Positions 1-14,900 are shown, counted from the first letter of the stretch. The stretch: DNA of 64,000 nt from Leptoclinus maculatus (GCA_032191485.1 JAVDOI010000016.1:7660270-7724269); one strand, 5' to 3'. Program-made: numbers and translations. The notes: generated by a model not told the origin, from the sequence alone.

Positions 1-3000
1 GTTAATACATCAGCATTTTTTTTTCTCAACTGTTCCCTTTCTTACTGCGAAAGAGAGGAGAAACACTCTTAGACACTCTTGTATTATGCACTTCTGATTT
101 TATGCGACACTTCTGATGTTATGCAAGACTGATCTAATTATTCCACCTTTCTAAGCACTGATCCTGTTGATAATTGTATGACATTACAACTGTTGAGAGG
201 GCAACAGCCAAATGGCCTCTCCACATTTGGTCAGACCAATCAAGACGGTCTTGTTATAAACATCTATGTAAATGAATAGTGTTGGGAAGATAGACATTAT
301 GTGAGGCTGTATTGTGAGCCAGGGCTTCCAGTAATTTGTTAGTACTTATTTAAAAAAATGAAAAGCAATTTCACAAGTTTGATTAAGTAAATCAGCTGTT
401 AAATTAGCTTAAAAAATGTCTCTTGATTTGAAAATGCTATAATACAAATCCTAATTCATGATTAAATAAACCACAAAATACAAGTAAACCAATTAATTTT
501 CTGCACAGTATCCTGCACACAACATTTACATAATGTAAATAATGTGTGTAAAACCCAATCATCAATTAAAACTTCAAGGCTTTATTTTCTTCAAATACAA
601 TTCAATTCAAATGCAGGCAGTCGAAGAACACAACCCAATGCGACATCTGAAACGTACAGAATGAACATTAAAGAAAGCCAATAAAAGAACATCAAACACA
701 TCATTAAGGTGCATAAAGACACCACAGAAGCATGTGACATGAATTGGAGTGTGATTGAAATGTTCAAACTATTACAGCATAAAGGGACCAAAACAGAAAA
801 CAGTGTTTCATTTGTCATTTTCAAACTGCAGCATTCATCATGGTCACAGAATAGACTACGAGAGGAACAACCTTGCTTTGTGTATTTCGTTTGGCGAAAA
901 CAGATAATGTAGGCTAATAACTGTGTCAAATGAATCCGCTTTCATATAAGTAGAGAAAAGTAAGATGAGTTTTGAGGTCAAAAGCAAATGCAGGAAGACA
1001 CATATACAATGCCAACAAACAAGACTTTCGATCTCTGATATGGAATTATTGTAAAACAAATGCAAGAAGCAGAGCAGCACGGTCATATGAAATGGTGAAT
1101 AATGATCTTTTATCTGAACAAATGTGCTGTGTGAGGTGTTTGTGAACCCTTGGGGGCCAAGCGATTCTCGCTCGATTTAGCGCTAGAGGGAAGCTGAGGA
1201 ACCCTTCAGCAATGGCCACTATACCGTGTGACTGAATGTCCCAAACAAAGACGTGCTTGATGTTGTACTACGTCTAAACGATTTTTGAAGTTCAGGTAGG
1301 AAAGTTATTAGGGATTAAAAGCCATATTTGAATCTGAGATGGGCATTAAAGCAGCTTAGGCTTCTCTACACAAAATAAATGACTAAGCTCGACACCAGTA
1401 TTGAATGTAATTACTTACGGGGCAGAAGCTGGAGAAACTTTATTATGCAACGCAGGCTACTTCTCATGAAAAGCGTCCTTGAGGTGTCCTTTATCGATTT
1501 TCAGGTAGGTTGGAATCATTTGTCCACAAACACTGAGCTTAATCATAATAACTCAATCCGTCTGGTCCAATCAGGAGTTTCGGCCAATGACTGCGGAGAG
1601 AGGTTTAATCTAATTAAAATCCATTTGTGTTTGTCTGACAGATCCATTAGCCAACAGATTTAAAGGATATAGTATTGTCTTTAAAGCACAAACAATAACA
1701 GCTATTTCAGGGGGAATTAGTGCTAAATGGCTCAACACGCAGCACTTGGCCAAACCACAAATCTCCCAGTAAGCTCTCGATGAATAAAACATGTGGATTA
1801 TATCAAAGAAATGTTGCAGTTTTTGTCTGTAAGAAGTCACCATCCTTCCTTTGTATGCAGATAAAGATGTCAGATGTGACTCTCCTTTATGCAGTAGCAT
1901 TTCTTGACAACTTGAAAGGTTCATAACACAGCTGTACATCTGACTTTGAATGAGGAGCTGACACTGCTCTGATTTACATGAAAGATATTACTTTCTCTCA
2001 TGAGCCGATTGAGACATATTCAGCGTTCACAGTCACACCTGATCTTTTGTAGCATGTGAATGCATGTTCCATTTATATTTTCAAACCAGCTTTGATATCT
2101 GCTTACCTGCAGTCAAAAAGTATTAGCTCCAAGTTTGATTAGAGTACAAAAATGAATGCCACCACAATTAAGTAGTTCATTAATCTTCATGACAGCACAT
2201 CATTTTTCATGCAGTCGTCTTTTTGTTGATGTTAAGAGAATGCATGGTGATTCTACAAAAACTGCTATTTGTTCAAATGTGATTAAATATTGTGTGATAT
2301 GTTTTTGACCTACTGCTTCAATACAAAGAAGGAAATCATTAATGTTTTTACTCAATGTTTCAGTATGAGAATAGCCATCCCTCAATAAGTTTCTCAAAAA
2401 AAATCAGGCGCAAGTTGTCAAGGACGGCTTGTAATTTTTCATAATTAATTAACATCTTGGACCGTGTGAACATGACACAGTTATTGCAGCACAGAACAAA
2501 ATGTGAATTTTAGTTAACATGCCCAAAGTGAGTGCTCACTGTGTTACGCTTGTGATAAAAAATTGATCCACTGTGTTTTGCTAAATTTAAGTCTCTCCCA
2601 CCAAAAATCGTATTATTGCTGGCGTGATACCACAATTTGTCTTCTATAATCAGATAAAGAACAACTTAACCTCCCAGGCAGCCCTCTGCTTGGTATGCAC
2701 AAGGGCAGCACACATGTTTGGATGGATTTTGGAATGAGAATTAAATCAAACAAAAGCCTGGCCAATGACAGGTGGTTGCCAATCACTGTGTGTCAATGGC
2801 AGGTGGTAGCCAGTCATGGATGTGCCAACTGATTTGGCTCCCCATTGCACATTGTGTACAGTCAGGAACAGAGAGCGAGGGGTGACAACGAAAGCATTGG
2901 AAGAAGTCATGTGGATTATTCATGTCACATAACAAACTGCATCATGGTAAAACAAATGTGTTAATCAAGGGCAAATGAAAATAGATGTAATAGAAGCAAT

Positions 3001-5059
3001 GTGTGATAGTCAGTAAATTAGAGGACAACAACAAAGTAGAATCGATGTGTATAATGAAACTGGAGGCAAGAAATGCTTTCTTAATTAAAGAGCAAGTGAC
3101 AGCCAGCTTAGGAGAGACACTCTTGGGTTTATGAACTCAGTTAAACTTATCATATAATGAGGCATTCTTAAAATTCCCTACCTATCCCAGAAACAGTCAA
3201 TAAGAAGTAAATACTTGTCCGTGTACTGAATAGTCTCTCTGACGCACTGGTAGACTCAGGAGGGAGCGGTGAAGTGCCCTTTAGGGTGCCTTTCAAGTGG
3301 AGAAAACATGACATATCATATAAAAGTCACATAAAATCTTGTGTCTTCAGTAGTTGTACACAGTTAATAAAGATGTTATCACACAGTGTATAATTGCTAT
3401 CAATCCATATGTTAATAATAAATGTATCAAAACATGTAAAACCCATATCAGATGTGCTAGTATAGATATGATAGTTTCAATAATGATATCCTAATTCCTT
3501 GGTAACGTTTTATAGTGTAATACATTTATTTATTCTCATTTGATTATGCACATGTGCAAAGCCTGTCAAGGTTACTGTTTAGAATAGTTTATTATGGCCG
3601 GATATGTTGTTTTTCTTCAATTGTTTTGATATTATTATAGTGGCTTATACACATTTTACAGTATGGGTAACAAGTATTTATTAACTGTGAGAACATCTGT
3701 TTAAAACTTTCTATAGGTGTGTTGAAAAGTACCGAATGTATATGATTTGCCATTAAATTATTACAACTTTATTGGATAATTTGTAATTGATGTCAAATAC
3801 ATTAATAAACCCTTCACTGTATACTTACAACTACACTATAAGATACATTCGCTAAATAGGGGGTTAACATATAGTGCTATGCCATTTTATAATATTGTAA
3901 TAGTATTTTGAAAGATTCAGAAGATTAAGACAGCAGCACAATAATCGTTGATAATATCATACAAGTTGTCATTCTGAGAAGAACCAGTGCAATGTGTTGT
4001 AAAGAAAAGTGAGCTCATCTTCAATCTCAGTGATCATGTTATTCATCTTGTGATAATTATAAATTATGCAGCGCAGGACATATGATGTGTCAAATACATA
4101 TAATCCATAATTAAACAATGATTAATAATAAATGAAATGCAAATGTGGTTGCCATAACTCTGATTATTTTGCATTTAAAGCTGAGACGTGCAATGCAGAC
4201 TTTGTTATGCGAAACTGGAATTTTATGCGAGGACCAAAATTCTTTAATTTTGAACATAATTTCTATGGGCATTTTTGTCAGAGACTGGAAATGAGAAGGG
4301 TATGACGTGCAACAAAGGTTCCAAGGCTGGAACCAAATCCTGGACATTGCGATAAAGCGGCATGCGCCATAACCACTATATAGGAACTCCAAATGAGCAA
4401 CCTTCTGCTGGTTTCTTTCTGTTTAATTGAGAATATTTGACCTTCTGGGAAATGTTAATAGAGCCAAAAATACAGAGGCCTGAAACTGACCATCCAGGCT
4501 ATCGTCGATGGAGGAGTCAGGGGATTTTGATTCTAATATTGTGGCACATTAAAACCTCTGAGGACCCTGACTGTGTGCTGCGCCCAGCCCGGCCAACGCT
4601 TTGGTACAGGAGAAGGCCATAGGCTGGAATACATTAGAATGACTTATTGTGTGAATAAACCCTTTTATTGGTTATAAACTTCAAGTACTGGGATCAAACA
4701 ATTACAAACATGGCACAGAATGTAAGAAACAAAAACATAAATCACACGTTAGAGATTAAAAAATGACAACACCTTACCCCAAACTAGCTGGTGGAGGTCG
4801 AGTAGGAACAGAAAAGACAGATCAGAAAATGAAGTCACTTAAATAGACCTGAGCCTCTCAGGTGTAGACTATTTCCTAAAGTCCTTCCGTACTCAGCCTC
4901 TTGGCTTTCCGAACCCAATCACACACTCAACCACAGCAGGAAAAGAGGGAGTGAAGTCACAGCATCTAATCACTAAATTTGGACAAGGCTTTAATTTGTG
5001 GAGACATTGCCTTCACATGTGATTAAAAAAGGTAAACCGCTGTCTTTTGTTGGATTCTT

Positions 5060-5360
5060 TTAGGCAAGGCAAGTTTATTTGTAGAGCACATTTCAACAAC
5101 AAGGTAATTCAAAGTGCTTCACATAAAACCATTAAAAGCATCAAAACACAAGGCAAAAGAAAAGGAGATTTAAAAACAATTAAGAACATTCATTGAAACA
5201 TTAAAAAGCAGTGTAAGAAATAAAATACAGTAGTAAAATGCAGAAATGCCGGAGATTGATTAATATCCTTGAAAATGGTTCAATTAAAGGCAGCAGCAAA
5301 CAGAAACGTTTTCAATCTTGGTTTAAAGGAGCTGAGGGTCTCAGCAGACCTGCAGCTTTA
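5060..5360. mobile_element. Teleost interspersed repeat fragment (retroelement-type)
   Basis: The block opens with a GGCAAG-rich, TTTATTTGTAGAGCACATTT-type start followed by a CAAAGTGCTTCACATAAAA-type stretch, a signature I recognise from very common fish interspersed repeats. It continues through AAAGGCAGCAGCAAACAG and ends near a CTGCAGCTTTAGG motif. No intact reading frame remains, so this is a dead fragment. Family assignment (LINE 3' end or SINE) is from memory and not secure. Confidence 0.55.
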
Positions 5361-5592
5361 GGTTTTTTTTTCTGTATAGATAAAACATAATGCACACTAT
5401 ATCACCTGACCTTATAAGCTAGGGCAAACCTGAGTGATCATATTTTATTGTTCCTACAAATCTCTCATGCTTTCCATTATAATGACTATTCTACTGTTGT
5501 AATCACTTCTGTATGCTTTTATTCCCAACAAGTTGAGAAATCATTAACCTGGTGGCTGAGATACTGAAGCACCGGCAGACCCCAGAAAACAC

Positions 5593-5594
5593 TG

Positions 5595-5644
<50 letters not shown>
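5593..5644. repeat. (TG)n microsatellite
   Basis: Dinucleotide run with one early interruption (TGCG). It creates a false Cys/Val open frame. Confidence 0.95.
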
Positions 5645-5648
<4 letters not shown>

Positions 5649-8460
5649 GAGCCCCATTGTCTCCAGAGAGACTTGATTTATATCCTGCCTCAGTCTGTTG
5701 TTTGGCATCTTCTCACACCCTGCTACCCTCTGTCCCCCAGAGCAGGAGCGAGCCAGCGCTTCCCTTCACCACACATTATGTCCATGGCGGCGCTCTCATG
5801 CAGCCACCTATACCCATTTTTAATGAAAACTAAATCATCAACAACAGTAAAAATGTTACACAGCCTTTAAACACAGATTCCATTTTTTTTTGTAGTTTTC
5901 ATCTGTACAGAACGAGTAAATGGCCACCACGATCTATTTTCAGGGTTGGATTTGTATTATAGAATGTGTAAAAGGGAATAAAAGTATGTTGTCAAAGTCA
6001 TATCTCAGTGGGTGCAGAGGCTGACTGTGATCTGTTTTTTTTTTGGTGTGTCTCAAATAAAGTGAGATCAAGGCCTGAGGCAAATTAATGCGCAGTTTGA
6101 ACAAGCTTCTATCCCCGCCTTAAGAAAAAAGCCAATTTGACATTCGTACTATAGTGATGTGGGCACAATGGCCCAGCCTGGAGCCACAATAATGAATGTC
6201 AGCCTCAATTTTAAGGAGCTAACTGGGCATAACATGGCAACATCGTCCACAGGTGTTGGAACAGAGAGACATATGGATAAACCACATCAGTGCTTTGGTC
6301 CGATGATGAGAACAAATCACTTTAGTGGCTCTGGGCTGTTACTCAAATTAATCTCTTTTAAAAGGGTTAGACAAGGCACATGAAGACACTCAAACTCTCG
6401 CAGACACTGCATTTGATGTTGCCACTATGTGGCTGTCTCAATAGTTACAGGTACCATGTAATCATATGAAAATCCGCCTAAAGTTTTTGAAGCCATGAAG
6501 TGTGTGCACTCAATCGTCCAATCCAAAGATAATGGGCAGAAATAGCCAGCAGCAACGCAGGTGTGTGGCAAGGGATAAGAAGACTTATCTGCATAAGAGC
6601 AAATATACTAAAAAAGATCACATTAGCATAGTTTTGCCTGAGAACTAAACTCTTGAAGGGTGTTGCTGGCAATGGCACGGATAGATTAGAAATAAATATG
6701 AAAATAAATAAGTGTGCTTGTTCCTTGAGGCTGTTAACAACACAAGGGAGGTGATGGTGGTGGCGGCGATGCGGTTTAGTCCCCTGCAGGGCTCACAGCA
6801 GTATCCGTCTTGTCTAATTCCCAGTGAAACTGTTTATCCATTCATTTCCTCTTCATTTAATTGGCAGGATGGAGGATCATCCTCCTTGTTCCGAACTGGC
6901 CTGCAGGTTTATTAATCCCACCACATTGGGCCATCTTCTCCTGCATCTTATTCATTTCACTTTGTTGTCAATTCAGGCTGTGAACATGATGTCTTTGCCC
7001 TTCATCCCTCATTTTATTTTACACCCTAACAGATGATTAAATCAAGACGTAATTGGAAGAAAAATCACCGTAGGAGGACTTGATATAAAGTTATAGATCA
7101 GAGAAACATGGACTTGTTTGCACAGACTTTGGAAATCCTGTCTAAGCATCTGTCTATTTTTTATAAGAAACAATAAAAAATTTTGTATGAAGGTGAATGA
7201 TTAAAATGGCATTAGTACAGTATATTGTACATTTTTGTTGATAATGCTTTTGACATCAAATTAGTGCTGGATTGTAATGTACAGTACGTTGTGTTATTCG
7301 GTTAGAAGTAATTGCCAACTTTCAGTTATTTATTTTCCTAATGGTTTGTGTAATTACTTACAGAATTAAAAACATTTCATTTTTTTATTCTAATGACAAG
7401 ATATCATTGAAAAACACCCCTTGAGATCCCCCACTGTGACGAAGAAAAAGATAAAGTTAGTGGTCACAATCTGGGAGGATTTCTGTAGAAAATGGATACA
7501 TCTGCTCATCTTTAATAAAAGCGAGTTCACAAAAGTAAGCGTCCACAGCGATGCTAGTGACTCTGTGAGGCTCTGCTTGGCTAAATGCTAACAAGCCCAC
7601 AAGGACAACATATGCTGAATTCATGTTTATCAGGTATGACATTCACCACGTTTGCCTTCGAAGTTTAGCGTGTTAGCATGGTAACATTTTCTATTCACTA
7701 CTCAATCAATCTCGGAAGCCATTGGCTAAGACAGAATTGAATAAATAACAAGAAATTGCCTCGTTGCAGCCTGGACATTCATTTTCAGTAACTTGTGATA
7801 ACACACATTATTTGGAGAATTACACTCAATACTATTCAATATACTCAATGTGTTTCAACTACTGATTCAATTCCACCACTCGTTTTTTTTTTTTGTATAT
7901 CTGCTATATTTTGCTTACAGTAACGTTCCAACCTTTTCACTGATTATATAAGCTATGACCACATAAAAGCCCTCCTGAGAACCTGCTTTAGCTCAAGAGT
8001 GCCAGCTTTATGTGAGGGCTAAAGGCTGTGCGTGCCCCTGCTGTGTGTGCCTGTCGTCCATACAGCACAAGATGATAAACAACATAGCAGAAGGTCATGT
8101 TAGGAAGTGTGGGGGCACAATGGGAATGGAAGGAGGTAGAGAGATTGAGTGTGCCATGGAAAAGCCATCAACTGCCACCCCCCCCCCCCCCTCCAAACAA
8201 CCTCCCCTCCCATTTTCAGCTCAGTGCACTCTTTAGCAGAATTATTGATGGCGCTTGTGAGGTACAGAGGACCGGGATGAAGATGTCTCAATGCCTGGGC
8301 TGCAAAACAAGAGCTATGGCAAAGGGTGGGACAGCAGGAGGAACAACACATGCAGTATTTATTGCTGTGTTCAATAAGGGGAAAGAGAGGAAGAAAAATG
8401 GAAGTGATCTCAAAAGTGGAGCAACATAGAACTCATCCTATACTACCGTTACTGTATGGA

Positions 8461-8489
8461 TAGGAGTGGTTGAACTTCAACCACTCCTA
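8461..8489. repeat. 29-bp perfect palindrome (hairpin A)
   Basis: Two 14-nt arms (TAGGAGTGGTTGAA and its exact reverse complement) surround a single central C at 8475. It sits 1 bp from a second, longer hairpin (8491-8552), so the two form a tandem stem-loop pair. No coding frame or recognised element explains it. Possible origins are a foldback DNA transposon remnant or a replication-slippage palindrome. Confidence 0.9.
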
Positions 8490-8490
8490 A

Positions 8491-8552
8491 TGCAGCATGA
8501 TCTAAAAAGAGAGTGGATTTCTTCATCCACTCTCTTCTTAGATCATGCTGCA
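8491..8552. repeat. 62-nt hairpin, 28-bp arms and 6-nt loop (hairpin B)
   Basis: The left arm 8491-8518 (begins TGCAGCATGATCTAA) pairs with the right arm 8525-8552 with one mismatch (A opposite C), leaving a TTCTTC loop. The size resembles a short pre-miRNA stem, but the near-perfect pairing and the adjacent palindrome fit a recently formed inverted duplication or foldback element better. I do not recognise a known microRNA seed in it. Confidence 0.9.
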
Positions 8553-11440
8553 GCTGAAAACGACACTAATCGCATGTATTCAAAACACTAAAGTTGAAGG
8601 CTGTCAAACAAAAAAAAAAAAATGCACTGTAAAGAGTTTAAATAACTCAGTAGAGGGGGGGGAGGGTGAGATAATTATCTGTGGAGCGACCCCTTTAACA
8701 TGCGAGTAGTCATATGATCCATTGTAACTTTACAATGATTGATAATAGCAGCTTTAAGTACAGTTCTTGCGCCCTCACTACTATTTTAGTATACCATATT
8801 TAAGAATTGAAAAATCAGAAGCAAGTCAATAAGTGACAAGGAATAACCAATGAAAAACACAAGATTTCGAATTGTTTGCAAAACATCGAAATAAAGCACG
8901 ACTGTTTCTCGCAAAATGCAAAATGAACTCTTACTTTGTGGTTTTCAGTCAGGATGTGAGGAGAATTTTCACCTTTCACTTCAAAGTGTTACAGAAAAGA
9001 GAGGGAGAAATGCGGGGGGGTGCCATGCAACAAATGGTCTGCGCCACAAGATATTTACCTGCACTGTACATTGCGCAAACTCTACTGACTCCCCAGGAAG
9101 CTGGAAAGAGCGTTTTCTATTAAGTATCATATAAAAACTTAAAGTGCCTTATAATAATGGTTTACGGTACATCATAAGTACTCCTGCAGGTGTTTTACAA
9201 TGGATGTTCATAGGTCATTTCACCTTGTGAAAAAGGTTTATGAGGTTGGAAGAGAGCGGGTGTTTTTTTTCTTCTTCTTTTTTTTTGAAGATGTCCTGTT
9301 TCTTCAGTTTCATCATGCTTACAGTACTTTACGTGTCTCCTCTTCAAGCCCACTGCTAACTGATCTGTTTCTTCTCTCAAATTCCCAGGATGTACAGTTC
9401 GTCATCATAATACTGCTTTATGTGCCGCATGGAGATAAGAAGGGATGAAGCGGAGAGACAGAGACATACAACCAAAGGACGTTTAGATTGTGATTGCCTT
9501 TCTCTGAGCTTTTTGTTATTGCACCTGTATGTGTCTCATGCAAAGAAGACCATGCAGTTTTTTTTTTTCTTTCTAAAAATGTCCTTGATGACGACTGCTC
9601 TTTATTAGAACGAGCGATGTGTCCTCTTTGCTTCCATGTTTGTTTTCTCAGTGAAATTAACATTCCATACCTTCGAGCCCTGTAAATAGATAACTCTTAT
9701 GATGACAGTTAATGAAACTCACTGCTCTGAGATTTATTAATACACCTCCTTGATGTGTATTCACAGCAAGCATGGGAAAGAGGGAAGCATGATTTGAGGC
9801 ACACACACACACACCCAGTAGTCAGTGTCCCTTTTGATAAATGCCACGGCCACAGAGAACGTCCATATGATCGACGTTCATAAGAATGGGAACATCATCA
9901 GAAGGTGACTTTTCACGACAGGGTCTTATCATAAAATAACTTGATTAACATCAGGCAGCTAGTTTAACCTTCTTCCCATAGGGAGGATTAATGAACACAT
10001 CAGATATCTCATATCAGCTTGTTTTTGTGCTCCGGTTGCCTATATATGATGATGCTGATGGACATGCATTTTTTTGTTTTGTGTTAATTCTTACAAAGTA
10101 TACACTTGTATTTATCATCACTTTTATGTTTCTGTTCAATCATTCCCATCTGTAAGCCTTTTTGATTTCTCTCTCATCCTCTTTTTAGGGTTCGCCTTCC
10201 ATGCAGTACAGCACGTCTCTCCCTGATTTCATTCAGCATACGGTGCTTCTAATGTGTTTCTGACACCCTCTAGAGGAACAGTGACAACATCACAAGAATA
10301 ACCTGTTGTTACTGGTCTTGTTATTTGTACTTCATCCCTGTGAATTGCATTACCACAAACTGTACTTTTTCAGAATCGCAATTGGGCTGAAGAAAATAAT
10401 AACGTCATTGTCTCCACAAACAGTACCATATTTTGCTGCTAATGTTATTGTGTTATTGCTTCATACAGGCGGATACAGATACACTGAAGGCACAGCATGT
10501 ATAAAATGTGCTTTTTTATATTGTATAGTTTGTTGAATTAAATAATTTACAGTATGAGAAAAAAAGGAGAAAGTATTACTTAAAATATGTTGTGTATTGA
10601 TTCAGTAAACAAGTCAAACCTGCACCCTTTAATTCTGTCAACTATTGTAGCACCCAGTGTTTCTTTCCTGACACTCTTCGATGTATCTTGATTTTTTCCA
10701 CTGAATCAAACAGCTGTCACAATGTTCGCGAGAACTGAAACCTCAGACCCCAAGACTTCCTCTCTCGTCATGAAATGACTACAATGTGTGAAACAACATG
10801 CTGTGACTCTGTCTGAGTGACGGGCATCTGTTGCAACTGAAGTTAAGAGTCCAGCAAGTCTGTGTGGTTTTTGAGAGTTAGGACTACAACTGTGCAATTC
10901 AGAAAGCATCTCCATCTTTATGATTAGTAAATAGATACTGTATTATGTAGTATGTAGTAAGTCTTATGTTCCAATTGCTGTACTTTCACATACATTTTGA
11001 AGTTAGATAAATTAATAAGACTGTACTGTAGTCTGACTTTTTTAAAGCTGTAAAGAGGAATCTTTGTTTTTCCACTGTAGTCTGACTCAGGTCAGCCGCT
11101 GTGATGAACCCACTCGTAGTTAAAGTCACGCACTCATAGTTATTCATACTCTAGCTAAATTTAGAGTTCGGATGCACACAGCTGGTCAGCAGGTTTTTGT
11201 GAATACCAAAGCGCAATACTTAGGGTTACACAAGTTTATTTCTGGTGCCGTTCAAAAATACTCAGGGTTAGACATCTTATAGAAAAGTAAAGAAGTATAA
11301 AGGCAAAATGTAAAACTACAGCACAAACATATCAAGGCAATCACAGGAAACTAGAAGAAAAACAGAAAACCCCAAAACAGATCATATCAGGTTGAGAGTA
11401 CGGGCAAGGACTTTATTAATATAGCAGTTTGATACAATGA

Positions 11441-11450
11441 AGAGGAAGTG
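11441..11450 (+). promoter_or_regulatory. Candidate PU.1/ETS site upstream of plek
   Basis: The motif AGAGGAAGTG matches the classic PU.1 (Spi1) consensus and lies about 490 bp before the plek start codon. Pleckstrin is known as a blood-cell gene and PU.1 drives many such genes, so the site is plausible. A second GAGGAAG core lies near 11683. The transcription start is not known, so this is inference from motif and position only. Confidence 0.35.
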
Positions 11451-11741
11451 AGAGATATATAATTAGATAAAAAGGAAAGTCCAGTCAAGGAAACTGCACA
11501 ACAGAAAAAAAAACATTTAATCTGAAGGTGGCTAAATGTGGGGCACATTTACTGTGATCACCCAGCAGTTCTATCTGTGCTTCACTGTGTTTCTTCTCTA
11601 GCCTTCTCTGTATATATTCTTTACTATGAAGGTTAGAGACATCAGCCGAGCAGTAACTGTAACTAATAATACCACACAGAAGAGGAAGCTGGTTGATCAC
11701 ACATCACACATTGTGACACACCCAACAGCACAACTTCCTGC

Positions 11742-11880
<139 letters not shown>

Positions 11881-11930
11881 GAGAAACTGTTTTGACAGTC
11901 ACTGAACAAGTGACGAATGTACCAAAGATC

Positions 11931-14900
11931 ATGGAGCCGCAACTGATCAGAGAGGGATACTTGGTGAAAAAGGTAAGAAGAAATACAAGAAAACACTTTC
12001 CACCTTTCATTGCATCTGTAGAGCTGGAACATGTTTTTTTTTACAAGTCTAAACATAACATAACAAAAGTGTTTGTTAAAGGATTCAGAATGGCAGAATG
12101 TAGGAGATTTGACAAGAACCACTTGTGAGTGTTTTTACTGAGAGGAGATGGCTGCAGTGTCTCAGTTAATGTCAGTTCATGGTTAGCCCAGAAGCAGCCG
12201 TCACGCAAACTGTGACAGACATTAATTAATAAACATCTAAAAAAAATGTCTGGAAGTACAGTGCTGGTAAAGAGGAATGTTCGTCCAAGTCCAACCAGCA
12301 CCGAGAGGAACAGACGTGCATTTCATGTAAACGTTGCTGGTGGTTAAAACACAATTACACACTTCTGTGCTACAGTTGCAACCAAAACCCAAGTTCCTGC
12401 TTCTGTCCAGAAACCAGAGAGAAAACATGTAACGTGTTTTGTAGTTTGTGTTTGACCATTCATCAATCATAGAAAATGTTTTAACTTGGAGTGAAAACCT
12501 ATATAATATAAACCTTTGCGATATATCACGGATATATTTAGAAATCCACAAACAAGACAAAATGAGTTCCTACTGCTTTCAGTAACAACGGTAGCCAGAT
12601 ATATAAACAATGTGTCTGCACAAAATGATTGCATAAGCCATTTCCCTCATGAAACAGGAATTAATCCACAAAAAGAAAGTGCATTGAGAATGTGTTTGTT
12701 TCTCACTTTATTTCTAGATTGAGCGAGGTGTGACTTTTTGTCTTATACAGACCTAACATGCCAATGAAAGGAACATTTATCAGCAATATTTTTGATGAAT
12801 TGCTTTAGGTTGTTCAGTGTTATTGCTGTTTTTATTTAGTTTACATTTGGTGTTAGGTAACTGTATTATCCTCTAAGTTATTTTTGCTTTGTCCTGTGTT
12901 GTGAAGCACTTTGAAAAATCTGGTCCCACAAACACCATCCTTACAACAATAGATTTTCTGACCAGTTTTTACGTTTGTACTTTTTCCAAGGGAACAAAGC
13001 TGTTGGGCTGTTTGCCACAGACTGGGTAGGGTGGTCGGAAATTTGAGAGATGTAATAAATGATTGTTGGTTTTGGTGTAAGAACAGTAAGAAAAGTCCTG
13101 ATTAGCGTTGATACCTGTGGGAGAGGAAATTAGGTTTATTTTAATGACATACACAAGGCTTTATAAATCTGTTATGCATAAACAGAGGTGTTAGTATTAA
13201 AACCATACACAGTGATGCATGAAAGAAAGTACAGTATGAATGGTGCAGTATCATGAAACACACAGTGGACATTAATAAGAAAATTAAGGATATGTTTCAC
13301 AGCAGATATATTTGGGAAGACTTTGTTTCGAACATATGTTATGCAACTTTAAAAATAATAATAGCGTATTGGCAGAACTCCCAACTGTAGAATCATTTCT
13401 GCTTTTTTATGAGTTCACTCACACTTTCATTTTTTAAAGCCTGTAAGTTAATCTTTCACTTCATGTTACCAAACTCACCGTGGGAAACAAACCACAAGGC
13501 AACATTTATTTTTACAGAGGGAAATTCCTGTCAAAATAAAAATGTACTTTTCATGTTACATCATGTGAACAAAAAAGTTGACTCTTCTGGCAATATCAAA
13601 CTGACAGACATGAGTACCTTTAGTGATATAAAGGAGGTGTTAAAATAAGAATACATATTCAGTTAATGCACACAATGCTTTCGGTAACAACTACATCATC
13701 GAATACTTTCACACTTCTGCTCGAGGCTGCCTGTTCTCAACTTGTTGTATTGATTCTCAGGGTACGGTGCTAAACTCCTGGAAGGCAGTGTGGGCAGTGC
13801 TGTCAGAAGATGGGTTGGAATTCTACAAAAAGAAAACAGACCGTTCTCCGAAAGGAATGATCCCTTTAAAGGGAGCCACGCTCATCAGTCCATGCCAGGA
13901 TTTTGGCAAGAGGATGGTAAGAAAATGTCTAGCTGTTGAAAAATCTAAACCAGCATTAGAAGAAGGATTAGAGATGTGAAACTTAGTATAGGATTAGTAA
14001 CAGATTGAGAACATTTTTCAATTAATTTAAGACAGCTATTATGTCTTTTTTTTCACTTCAAAATAGCAGCTGTATTGATTGTTGTATCCTCATATTATAA
14101 CTGACTGACTAATAATGCTCCATTTAGCTGGTTTTCAAGATTACCACGGACAGGAAGCAGGATCACTTCTTCCAAGCCTCACATGTGGAGGAGAGAGAGT
14201 TTTGGGTCAAGGACATCAAGAGAGCGATTACCTGCCTAGAGGGGGGAAGAAAGTTTGCCAGGAAGTCCACAAGACGCTCCATTCGCCTGCCTGACAAAAT
14301 CAACCTGACGTATGTGTTCTGAGAAATCTTCTCGGTGGTGGAAACAATTACTTGAGAAGACAAATATAACTGATTCATTTCATTCTGAGAGTTGACCTTT
14401 GGCTAAGGCCCGCCCCCCCTGGGTTAGGCTACGTTTGTTACACCTGTCAAGCTTTCTATTGTCCCACTGCACATAGTTTACAGCAATCACTCGAAATTGT
14501 TTATAATTTGGGAAACAATGGGTCTTTGATTTTTTAGAAGAGGCAGACATAAGCAGGCTTCTTGCCGTTGACTATTGATTTTGCTGGCTGACATTATAAC
14601 TGCTGCCGGTACAGTTAACTCTATGTCTATAAACTTGCTGACAATTCTGTGGCTCTCAAGAAACCTGTAAATGGGTCTTCAAGATGCACTTACTGTAACG
14701 ACTGAAGCTTACAGAGCCAGACAAAAAGTTGGCATCAAGAACATCATACGTACTGTAAGAAAAATAGAGAGATCAGACTGTTATTTCATTTTAGCATTAC
14801 CTGGTTCATGGATTAGTTTATTCTGGGAATCACAGGGGTTAGATTTATGCTTTCACTTTTAAAGCTGCAAAAGAAAAGGCTTTGAGGATGAGGACTAACT

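Noticed and set aside
80..125. Short repeats of a TTATGC/CACTTCTGAT motif
   Set aside because: Only about two to three imperfect copies of roughly 21 bp; too small to interpret.
2758..2835. Imperfect tandem copies of an AATG(A/G)CAGGTGGT motif
   Set aside because: Only two diverged copies; could be chance and has no further context.
8491..8552. Hairpin B as a canonical microRNA gene
   Set aside because: The stem lacks the usual bulges, the loop is short, no known seed is recognised, and a second palindrome is directly adjacent. Kept as a structural finding only.
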